Origin: Thermoplasmata archaeon
GTDB taxonomy: Archaea > Thermoplasmatota > Thermoplasmata > Halarchaeoplasmatales > Halarchaeoplasmataceae
Assembly: GCA_003553085.1 (NCBI GenBank)
Contig: PUPH01000088.1
Coordinates: 1-38,933 of the forward strand
Direction: 5' to 3'
Length of the DNA: 38,933 nt
In this document: positions 32,565 through 38,933 of the stretch, one piece after another
Numbering within the stretch: position 1 is the stretch's first letter
How the letters are laid out: every line of letters starts with the position of its first letter
Notes under the pieces: generated by a model
The model's database searches: none
Told to the model about the DNA's origin: nothing
What the model saw: only the letters and a program-made list of their open reading frames with translations
Translations under genes and position numbers: made by a program

Positions 32565-33469
32565 TCTCCTCTACCCACTTCGATCATCCTTTCAAGAGGT
32601 ATGCGAGCTTTTTCTATGAGGTCCTCATCCACGGTTACCACCGGTTCGAGGTCCTGCATAGACCTGATCACTTTTTCCTTGGTGATCATTTTCATGTTAC
32701 TGCAAAATGGGTTACCCGGGAAGTAGAATTCTTTGTCAGGAGATTCCTTTTTCAACCGGTGCCCCATCTCGACCTCGGTTCCTATGATGAACCTTTTTGA
32801 GCTCGACTCTATAGTCCTTTTCAAGATCCCAGCTGTTGAGCCTACATGATCTGCAATATCCACCACATCCGGACGACATTCGGGATGGACTATAACTTCT
32901 GCGTCAGGATATAGTTCTTTCAGATCCGTGATATCTTTTGGTGTTATGTTGTCATGGGTTCCACAATACCCTTCCCACACCTCGATCTCCTTGTCCTTTA
33001 CGAATCTTGTGATGTAATTACCTAGGTTCTTATCCGGTAGGAACAGGACCTTCTCTTCCTCCAAACTCCGGACAACCTTCATCGCATTAGATGATGTACA
33101 GCATATATCCGAATATGCTTTAGTTTCGACGTTAGTGTTAACGTAGGAAACTACAGCTGCCTCGGGGTTCTCTTCACGGTATCGTTTCAACCTGTCTATG
33201 TCAACCATGGCTGCCATTGGACATCTTGCCATGGGTTCTGGATGGATTATTTTCTTCTCTGGGTTGAGTATGACCGCGGACTCGGCCATGAAATCAACAC
33301 CACAAAATACGACGTTGGGGACGTCCATCTCAGCGACCTTACGTGCAAGGCCGAAGGAGTCGCCAACATAGTCCGCAGCATCCTGGATCTCCCCTCTTTG
33401 ATAATTGTGGGCTATCAGGAGAACCTCATTCTCTTCTTTCAGCCTGTTAACAATCTGTTGAAACGACAT
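32561..33469 (-). CDS. nadA: Quinolinate synthase NadA
   Basis: NadA condenses iminoaspartate with dihydroxyacetone phosphate to make quinolinate in NAD synthesis. The 302-residue product has the archaeal three-cysteine [4Fe-4S] pattern: C83 in ARCPMA, C169 in EGYCGTHD and C256 in NPFCSNMK. The HNYQRGEIQD motif is at residues 21-30. NadB or aspartate dehydrogenase and NadC are not in this window. A TATA-like element is centred 26 bp from the ATG. It heads a minus-strand run through HAD, NIF3 and the ABC genes. Confidence 0.95.
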   Translation of the reverse strand: MSFQQIVNRLKEENEVLLIAHNYQRGEIQDAADYVGDSFGLARKVAEMDVPNVVFCGVDFMAESAVILNPEKKIIHPEPMARCPMAAMVDIDRLKRYREENPEAAVVSYVNTNVETKAYSDICCTSSNAMKVVRSLEEEKVLFLPDKNLGNYITRFVKDKEIEVWEGYCGTHDNITPKDITDLKELYPDAEVIVHPECRPDVVDIADHVGSTAGILKRTIESSSKRFIIGTEVEMGHRLKKESPDKEFYFPGNPFCSNMKMITKEKVIRSMQDLEPVVTVDEDLIEKARIPLERMIEVGRGD

Positions 33470-33488
33470 ATTCGCAAGGAATACAGCA

Positions 33489-33499
33489 TTTAATATAAA
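33489..33499 (-). promoter_or_regulatory. TATA box of nadA
   Basis: Minus strand TTTATATTAAA is centred about 25 bp from the start codon at 33469, with no ribosome binding site. A leaderless mRNA is likely. Confidence 0.55.
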
Positions 33500-33538
33500 C
33501 TTTTTACCTCTCTGTGATACCGAGAACGATCGATGGGG

Positions 33539-34516
33539 TCACTTCTTATAGGCTACGTAGATATCGGCTTCGATCATAACGCCGTCTTCGAAAAAATGGT
33601 GGACGAAGTAGAGATTGCCCGCATCGTCCAGGGTCGGTTCTCCAGCGAACTTGGTTACTATCATCTCCGGTTCCTGCCATTCTCCATCTACCTTCAGCGA
33701 ACGGAAGATCCCAGGGGTCCCTAGGTGAGTTCTTGTGAACCAGAGTTCTTCACCATCGGAAGATACGAAGGGTAAATTTTCATCCGCAGCGGTATTGACT
33801 GCTTCGATATTCACTGGCTCGGACCATTCCCCGTTACTCCTGGTAGTCATCCAGATGTCTCTACCTCCTTTACCGCCGGGGCGATCGGAGTGAAAGTAGA
33901 GGTCGTCACCATGGAGATGTACCTCACCTATCTGTAATTCCTTCATCAAACGATCACCTGAATAAGTCCAATCCACCCAGCGTTCACCATCCCATCGAGC
34001 AGTGAACATGTTTACACCGGTGTAACCTTCTCTTGCCGAGCAAAACCACATCTCGTCATCCTGTATAGCAACCGCACCGTCAAGGGCCAGTTTTCCCGGT
34101 TCCTGGAGCCACACCCTTTCGGGTTTACTCCATGTGTCTCCGGTCTTATGGGTCACCCAGACTCCACTGACATCGTCCAATATCTGTTCTTCGGGAGGTA
34201 CCCTCACGTCTGGCGTGAAAAAGAAGTACAGTGTATTACCGTCAGGTGTTATGAACGGTGAGTCTTCAGCACCGGCGGTGTTGACTGGATACGGCAGAGG
34301 TACCGGTTCTTCGAATTCGTCCGAATGTAGGATCGGAGGATGATGGTCGGTTTCGGGGCCTCGCTTGGATATATCTAAGGGTAATTTATCCTCGCGACAG
34401 ACATCCGGGTATTCATAAACGATATCGTCATCATCCTCATCGAAGCAGCCTGAAAGGAAAACGGACATGAGAAGTAATAATACGATGGAAAAGACCTTGA
34501 TCTCTTGGTACATCAT
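33539..34516 (-). CDS. PD40 beta-propeller lipoprotein
   Basis: The 325-residue protein has a lipoprotein signal peptide, with hydrophobic residues 8-20 and lipobox LSGC ending at Cys24. An acidic linker and WD40-like (PD40) beta-propeller repeats follow. Repeats show SDRPGGKGGRDIW, NTAADENLPFVSSDGEELWF and TAGAEDSPFITPDGNTLYF. It is probably anchored outside the membrane. Function is unknown; TolB-like repeat proteins bind proteins or peptidoglycan-like ligands. Two adjacent ATGs make the start uncertain by one codon. Confidence 0.8.
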   Translation of the reverse strand: MMYQEIKVFSIVLLLLMSVFLSGCFDEDDDDIVYEYPDVCREDKLPLDISKRGPETDHHPPILHSDEFEEPVPLPYPVNTAGAEDSPFITPDGNTLYFFFTPDVRVPPEEQILDDVSGVWVTHKTGDTWSKPERVWLQEPGKLALDGAVAIQDDEMWFCSAREGYTGVNMFTARWDGERWVDWTYSGDRLMKELQIGEVHLHGDDLYFHSDRPGGKGGRDIWMTTRSNGEWSEPVNIEAVNTAADENLPFVSSDGEELWFTRTHLGTPGIFRSLKVDGEWQEPEMIVTKFAGEPTLDDAGNLYFVHHFFEDGVMIEADIYVAYKK

Positions 34517-34534
34517 CAGTAATACGTTGTCAGT

Positions 34535-34547
34535 CTTATTTATAATT
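34535..34547 (-). promoter_or_regulatory. TATA box of the PD40 lipoprotein gene
   Basis: Minus strand AATTATAAATAAG is centred 25 bp from the ATG at 34516. No ribosome binding site is seen, so leaderless translation is likely. Confidence 0.5.
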
Positions 34548-34671
34548 TTCTAATAATACTCACCGATTTATTTATCATCCTATTAAATCCGCATACTCGA
34601 CGCAGACTTTGATGTAATTAGATCCGATACCGTGAAAAATCTTATTTCCTTTCGATCTATCTATTTAAAAT

Positions 34672-35235
34672 ATGACTGAAGAGACCATCACTTTAGAGGA
34701 GGCTGCAAAAGAGGTAGAGCTGGTTAGTCAAAGACTGGCACTACTCCACCTATCCTATGCAAAGATGCTAGTCGGTGAGTTCGGGGAAGAACGTGGGAAG
34801 GAATTGATCCTAAAAGCCATCGAAGATTATGGTAGAAATATAGGTGAGAAGAGGAGGGAGGAGATCGAACAGAAGGGGATGGAACCGACACCAGAGAATT
34901 TCAGCAAGGGCGATGCATTCAGGATACCGAAGTTCGGGATGCATTCATCCCTCAAAGAAACTGAAGACAGCATGGAACTCTACGGCTGTGCCATGGGTAA
35001 ATTGTGGCGCCGCTATGGTGAGGAGGATCTAGGTAAACTATATTGTTATGTGGATCCCGTCAAATACATGGCATTCAACGATGAACATATCCAGGTACAC
35101 AGGAAAGCCATGCCGGCCGGGGATGATCGTTGTGAGTTCGTCGTTAGACCATCAACGGAAGATGAAAAAGAGCTTTTTAGATCTAAACAAAAAGACATCT
35201 CCGAGATCGATAAGCACCTGAAAGAGAGATTTTGA
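34672..35235 (+). CDS. L-2-amino-thiazoline-4-carboxylate hydrolase family protein
   Basis: The 187-residue product resembles the small ATC-hydrolase-like family. Recognisable parts are LLHLSYAKMLVGEFGEERGKELI and AIEDYGRNIGEKRREE, then an AFRIPKFGM segment and a LYCYVDPVKYMAFN region with a histidine-containing VHRKAMPAGDDRCEF loop. The true reaction in archaea is not established; hydrolysis of thiazoline carboxylate is inferred from family naming. A TATTTAAAAT sequence directly abuts the ATG, which is too close to be its promoter. A weaker TCTTATTT lies farther upstream. Confidence 0.6.
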   Translation: MTEETITLEEAAKEVELVSQRLALLHLSYAKMLVGEFGEERGKELILKAIEDYGRNIGEKRREEIEQKGMEPTPENFSKGDAFRIPKFGMHSSLKETEDSMELYGCAMGKLWRRYGEEDLGKLYCYVDPVKYMAFNDEHIQVHRKAMPAGDDRCEFVVRPSTEDEKELFRSKQKDISEIDKHLKERF

Positions 35236-35303
35236 TCTCCCATGTTCGGAACCCGGAAACAACGGGATCACACCACTCGAAGCGATTGATGTCATATAGA
35301 AAG

Positions 35304-35312
35304 TTATATATA
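35304..35312 (+). promoter_or_regulatory. TATA box of the 121-residue regulator gene
   Basis: TTATATATA is centred 40 bp from the ATG at 35348. Transcription would start near 35335, next to the AGGTG site (35336-35340). Confidence 0.55.
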
Positions 35313-35347
35313 GTAAATGCGGATAATTCGAGTATAGGTGTTATCAA

Positions 35348-35713
35348 ATGGCAAAAGAAGGCCTGGCGGACGAATTGGTCGAGAGACTGATAAAAACAGG
35401 ATTACACAAAGATGTAGCTAGAACACTGGTGTTCATAGCGGAGCACGAGGAAACACAGAGCAGGACAATTGAGGACAATACCAGACTAAGGCAGCCCGAG
35501 GTTTCCATCGCTACCAACCAATTGGAAGAGATGGGTTGGATCAAAAAGCGGGACATACCAACTGAAGGCAGAGGCAGACCGGTACACGGTTACAGTCTGA
35601 AAAAACCCATAGATGAAATAATAGAGGAGATCGAAGAGCAAGAAAAGGAAAAGATCAATGAAATCGACACCAACATAAAACAGATCAAAGAGATAAAGAA
35701 CAAGATGTTCTGA
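35348..35713 (+). CDS. Winged-helix transcriptional regulator (COG3355/TrmB-like)
   Basis: The 121-residue product has an N-terminal helical region, a winged HTH at about residues 38-75 (EDNTRLRQPEVSIATNQLEEMGWI), and a wing with EGRGRPVHGYSL. A C-terminal coiled coil (about 83-121, EEIEEQEKEKINEIDTN) follows. This layout matches archaeal COG3355-type predicted regulators. The GRGRP motif may contact DNA. It stands alone between its promoter and a 9-bp inverted repeat downstream. The target is unknown. Confidence 0.82.
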   Translation: MAKEGLADELVERLIKTGLHKDVARTLVFIAEHEETQSRTIEDNTRLRQPEVSIATNQLEEMGWIKKRDIPTEGRGRPVHGYSLKKPIDEIIEEIEEQEKEKINEIDTNIKQIKEIKNKMF

Positions 35714-35717
35714 TATC

Positions 35718-35752
35718 GATAAATCCATATGATCCTATAGATGGGATTTATC
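35718..35752 (+). terminator. Inverted repeat after the regulator gene
   Basis: GATAAATCC (35718-35726) and GGATTTATC (35744-35752) are a perfect nine-base inverted repeat; two more pairs form if one G is bulged. The loop is about 13 nt. It starts five bases after the stop. It may end transcription or act as an operator; a strong T-run is lacking. Confidence 0.45.
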
Positions 35753-35850
35753 ACGGTTCAGAAGATATTCTTTTATCATCCTGATCTGGACACTTTTATC
35801 TATAGGTGCTGCAGCTTTTACAGTGCCAAGCTTCTTATCGGCACGAAAAG

Positions 35851-35858
35851 TATATATA
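35851..35858 (+). promoter_or_regulatory. TATA box upstream of the ClC gene and its leader ORF
   Basis: TATATATA is preceded by an A-rich CGAAAAG, a plausible BRE. Its centre is 27 bp from an ATG at 35882. GTGCC/GGCAC arms (35823-35827, 35840-35844) lie just upstream. A second TATATAT sits at 35895-35901. Confidence 0.6.
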
Positions 35859-35881
35859 CCCCAATTAGGTAACTTTGCCAA

Positions 35882-35974
35882 ATGAATGGCTCCCTATATA
35901 TGGGTAAAGCTGATGACCTCTGGCAAGGTTGGAAGGCAGATGTATTTTGTAAACCGATGGGGTGTGTTTTTTGA
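35882..35974 (+). CDS. Candidate 30-codon leader ORF coupled to ClC
   Basis: The frame encodes 30 residues with two tryptophans and two cysteines: MNGSLYMGKADDLWQ, then GWKADVFCKPMGCVF. It starts where a leaderless mRNA from TATA 35851-35858 would begin, and its TGA overlaps the TTG start of the ClC gene (TTGA). This suggests translational coupling, as in the ribosomal operon. No family is recognised. A chance ORF is possible. Confidence 0.4.
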   Translation: MNGSLYMGKADDLWQGWKADVFCKPMGCVF

Positions 35975-37755
35975 AGATAGATTTACCGGATAGTTCGGAT
36001 ATCAAAAGTTTCAGATGGTGGGAAGAATTTTTCAGAGATCCTTGTATCACTCGTTTGACCATACTAGGTACCCTGATAGGTATAATAGGTGGTCTAGGAG
36101 CGGTATTTTTTCATTATCTTATCCTTGGGATCAAGTATCTGTTTTACGGCGCAACATCTACCGATACTTTCCTAGATTCCGTCCTCGCTCTTCCTTGGTA
36201 TTATCGACTTGCGATACCAGCCATAGGTGGGCTTATCATAGGGCCTATCATCACATACCTCGTTCCTGAAGCAAAGGGACACGGAGTGCCGGAAGTCATG
36301 GAGGGTGTCGCTTTGAAGGGGGGAAATATACGAGGCAGGGTCGCCCCCTTGAAAGCTTTTATGTCGGCCATCTGTATAGGGTCTGGGGGATCGGCAGGAA
36401 GAGAAGGTCCCATAGTACAGATCGGAGCATCCTTCGGATCCTCACTGGGACAGTTCCTTAATTTTACACCTGAAGATAAAAAAGCTTTACTAGCCGCAGG
36501 TGCAGCTGCAGGTATAGCAGGTACTTTCAATGCACCTTTAGCGGGTATAATCTTTGCCTTAGAGGTGATCCTGCGGAAGATACGACTTCACAATTTTGCC
36601 CCCATCATCATAGCATCCATCGTGGGAAATGCCATAGCCAATCTGTTTTTCCCCGAGAGGGGTTATATCTTCGATATACCCACACTCCAACTCGTCAGCT
36701 ATTGGGAGGTCTTTACCTATCTGGGATTAGGGTTAGTCGCCGGTTTGGTCGCTCTATTCTATGGAAATCTCCTTTACAAATCTGAAGATTTCTTCGAGAT
36801 GATACCTTTCCCTGAATTCATAAAGCCCGCCCTAGGTGGTTTAGCACTAGGATTATTAGCACTCTATGTACATCAAGTTCTAGCCACAGGTTATCCCGTC
36901 ATGACTGCAGCGCTGTACGATAATCTTCCTTTTTATACCGTATTGACCTTATGTTTTGCCAAGATCTTCGCCACCAGTTTAACATTGGGTAGCGGTGGTT
37001 CTGGAGGTATTTTCGCTCCAGGTCTATTCATAGGTGCAATGCTTGGTAGCACTTATGGAAAAATTGTGCACACACTCTTTCCAAACTCCACTGGATATCC
37101 GAGTTCCTACGCCATAATCGGGATGGGAGCTATATTCGCAGGTGCCACCCATGCACCCCTGACGGCCATAATAATCTTATTCGAGATGACCGGTGATGTG
37201 AAGATATTCTTACCACTTATCTTCGCATGTATCGTGAGTACGGTTGTAACCAACCATATACAGAAGCGCAACATCTACACAACCAAACTTTTGAGAAGGG
37301 GAGTGGACATCGATTCGATCCAGGATACCATCGTGTTAGAAGAGGTAAAGGTCGGCGATCACATGACCACTGACGTGATCACGGTGAACGAGAACGATAC
37401 ACTTCTAGAAGCCAGGGACATCGCTCAGAAACACGACTTCACCTATCTACCGGTCATCCGTAAATCTTCCAAGGAGATGGTGGGGATGGTACGTTATCAC
37501 AAGATAATGGACGGTATAACCGACACCTACGAAGAGATACATGTACGAGCAGTGATGGATCCAGTGGAGATCAAGGTCACGGAAAATCAAAACATGTTCG
37601 ATGCTTTAAAGATCATACTGGAACACGATGCCAACATAGTACCGGTGGTTTCTGAAAGAGACCCTGATAAATTGGTGGGTATCATATCACGTAACGATAT
37701 CATCGATGCATACCACAAAAAAGTTAACACAGGATTACCGAGCAAGTCAGACTGA
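35971..37755 (+). CDS. ClC family chloride channel with two CBS domains
   Basis: The 594-residue product is a ClC protein. GHGVPEV (residues 103-109), GSGGSAGREGP (137-147, gating Glu145) and GSGGSGGIFAP (340-350) are the three anion-selectivity motifs. The position of the inner proton glutamate is Val199 after Glu198, as in channel-type ClCs. Two C-terminal CBS domains (about 465-525 and 530-585) probably sense adenine nucleotides. TTG 35971 follows GGGGTG; GTG 35962 is the alternative. It probably controls chloride or pH balance. Confidence 0.94.
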   Translation: MKIDLPDSSDIKSFRWWEEFFRDPCITRLTILGTLIGIIGGLGAVFFHYLILGIKYLFYGATSTDTFLDSVLALPWYYRLAIPAIGGLIIGPIITYLVPEAKGHGVPEVMEGVALKGGNIRGRVAPLKAFMSAICIGSGGSAGREGPIVQIGASFGSSLGQFLNFTPEDKKALLAAGAAAGIAGTFNAPLAGIIFALEVILRKIRLHNFAPIIIASIVGNAIANLFFPERGYIFDIPTLQLVSYWEVFTYLGLGLVAGLVALFYGNLLYKSEDFFEMIPFPEFIKPALGGLALGLLALYVHQVLATGYPVMTAALYDNLPFYTVLTLCFAKIFATSLTLGSGGSGGIFAPGLFIGAMLGSTYGKIVHTLFPNSTGYPSSYAIIGMGAIFAGATHAPLTAIIILFEMTGDVKIFLPLIFACIVSTVVTNHIQKRNIYTTKLLRRGVDIDSIQDTIVLEEVKVGDHMTTDVITVNENDTLLEARDIAQKHDFTYLPVIRKSSKEMVGMVRYHKIMDGITDTYEEIHVRAVMDPVEIKVTENQNMFDALKIILEHDANIVPVVSERDPDKLVGIISRNDIIDAYHKKVNTGLPSKSD

Positions 37756-37804
37756 TATCTTTCAACAGCAAAAATCATAATTACCCCATCACTATCTTAC
37801 CGGT

Positions 37805-38933
37805 ATGCGCCTGGTGATCAGAGGTACCGTACAGGGTGTGGGTTTTCGACCCACGGTATTCCGAGTGGCAAGAAAATTGGGAGCTAAAGGGTACGTCAAA
37901 AACCTGGGAAGCGAGGTGGAGGTTCTCATAGATAAAAACGAAGAACTCTTTTTAGAGGAATTGGAGAGAGAACTCCCTCCCCTGGCGAAGATAGAGGAGG
38001 TGATCGTTGAGGATTCGGATGTCGTAGAGAACGACTTCCGTATCATACCGAGTTCAGAAGGGTCCCGTACATCTACCATACCCGTAGATACGGCGCTATG
38101 TGATGATTGCCTAGATGAGTTGAGGGATCCGCAGGACCGACGTTACCATTACAGCTTCATCAACTGTACGAACTGCGGCGCACGTTATTCAGCCATAGAA
38201 GGACTCCCATATGACCGGAAAAAAACCACCATGTCACCCTTCAAGATGTGTGACGCATGTAAAAGAGAATATGAACATCCTGGGGACCGGAGGTTCCACG
38301 CACAGACCACTTCCTGTACCGACTGTGGACCGGGTTATACACTCTACAACAAGGATAAGGAGATAGTCGGTGGTGTGGCGGAATTCGCCGGATTGATGGA
38401 GGAAGGTGAGATAGCCGTGGCCAAGAGCTGGGGCGGGATGCATATCGCATGCAGACTACAGAGTACACCTGAATTGAGGGAACGGTATGGTCGTCCGGAA
38501 AAACCCTTTGCCATCATGGTCAAAGACGTTGAAACCGCCAAGAGATATGTAAAGGTCAGTAGAAAGGATGTGTTCGCCGGATCGAGACGTCCCATAATGA
38601 TATACGAGAAAAATAACGTAGATGACGACCTGATGGAACTGGTGGCTCCCGGTCTCCCGACAGTAGGTGTCATGCTCCCTTATACCCCCTTACACCATCT
38701 GATCTTCGAATTGACCGATCTAAATGCCCTGGTGATGACCAGCGCCAACATCCCTGGAGAACCGATGATCATCGAAAACGAAGATGCCTTCTCATTGGAG
38801 CTTGATCACTTCCTGCTGCATGATAGAAAGATAGCTAACCGTATCGACGATTCACTTATACGAGTCCATGGGGATGACATAGCACCCATACGTCGATCTC
38901 GAGGATACGTCCCTGAACATCTTCCCTTTCCAA
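37805..38933 (+). CDS. hypF: Hydrogenase maturation factor HypF, 5' part
   Basis: HypF makes the carbamoyl/cyanide ligands of the [NiFe] hydrogenase active site. The frame is open to the window edge (376 codons). Residues 1-85 are an acylphosphatase domain with GTVQGVGFRP. Two zinc-finger regions follow, with CxxC pairs at 99/102, 121/124, 149/152 and 171/174; the usual CGPR is CGAR here. A YrdC-like domain runs from about residue 190, ending near IAPIRRSRGYVP. The carbamoyl-transferase part lies beyond the window. The gene follows ClC by 49 bp. Confidence 0.95.
   Translation, partial: MRLVIRGTVQGVGFRPTVFRVARKLGAKGYVKNLGSEVEVLIDKNEELFLEELERELPPLAKIEEVIVEDSDVVENDFRIIPSSEGSRTSTIPVDTALCDDCLDELRDPQDRRYHYSFINCTNCGARYSAIEGLPYDRKKTTMSPFKMCDACKREYEHPGDRRFHAQTTSCTDCGPGYTLYNKDKEIVGGVAEFAGLMEEGEIAVAKSWGGMHIACRLQSTPELRERYGRPEKPFAIMVKDVETAKRYVKVSRKDVFAGSRRPIMIYEKNNVDDDLMELVAPGLPTVGVMLPYTPLHHLIFELTDLNALVMTSANIPGEPMIIENEDAFSLELDHFLLHDRKIANRIDDSLIRVHGDDIAPIRRSRGYVPEHLPFP

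Overview
This is archaeal chromosomal DNA, most likely from a Thermoplasmata-like euryarchaeote. The ribosomal proteins are of archaeal type (S4e, L19e, L32e and zinc-ribbon S14 are present). aIF1 and the RNase P subunit lie between L29 and S17, the usual euryarchaeal order. Promoters are TATA-type, internal operon genes carry GAGGTGAT-like ribosome binding sites, and Ile ATA and Arg AGA/AGG codons are frequent. The exact lineage is inference; a universal-marker phylogeny would settle it.

Region 1 (1-15868) is one nearly gapless operon: L3-L4-L23-L2-S19-L22-S3-L29-aIF1-Rnp1-S17-L14-L24-S4e-L5-S14-S8-L6-L32e-L19e-L18-S5-L30-L15-SecY-EMC3/DUF106-Cmk-Cbf5. A TATA box at 29-36 and a structured leader of about 170 nt precede it. 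Many junctions overlap as ATGA. S14 (48 aa) is short but intact. S3 carries an acidic C-terminal tail built from four 15-residue repeats. The operon couples ribosome assembly, rRNA modification and membrane protein insertion.

Region 2 (15902-19217) begins with an intron-containing tRNA-Ser(GGA). An AT-richer, accessory-looking stretch follows: an open fragment without a start, a double-flavodoxin Fe-S-type flavoprotein, and two adjacent four-helix membrane proteins, the second with zinc ribbons.

Region 3 (19240-23377) holds an amidohydrolase (nucleoside-deaminase type), a UspA protein, a four-CBS protein and glycyl-tRNA synthetase, with UPF0147 convergent. The next gene-poor gap (23378-23743) holds three consecutive hairpins and a possible leaderless 28-codon ORF, followed by tRNA-Asn(GTT).

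Region 4 (23919-28498) holds MscS and a DUF432-like partner, a winged-helix regulator with an operator-like inverted repeat around its TATA box, a divergent DUF835 membrane protein, and UbiX.

Region 5 (28542-34516, minus strand) is NadA-HAD phosphatase-NIF3-ABC ATPase-ABC permease, plus a PD40 beta-propeller lipoprotein. Region 6 (34672-38933, plus strand) holds an ATC-hydrolase-family protein, a second winged-helix regulator, a possible 30-codon leader ORF coupled to a ClC channel with CBS domains, and the 5' part of hypF. HypF implies that the organism makes a [NiFe] hydrogenase.

Several first-in-transcript genes have a TATA box 25-32 bp from the start codon and no ribosome binding site, so leaderless mRNAs seem common. 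I saw no CRISPR array, insertion sequence or rRNA gene.
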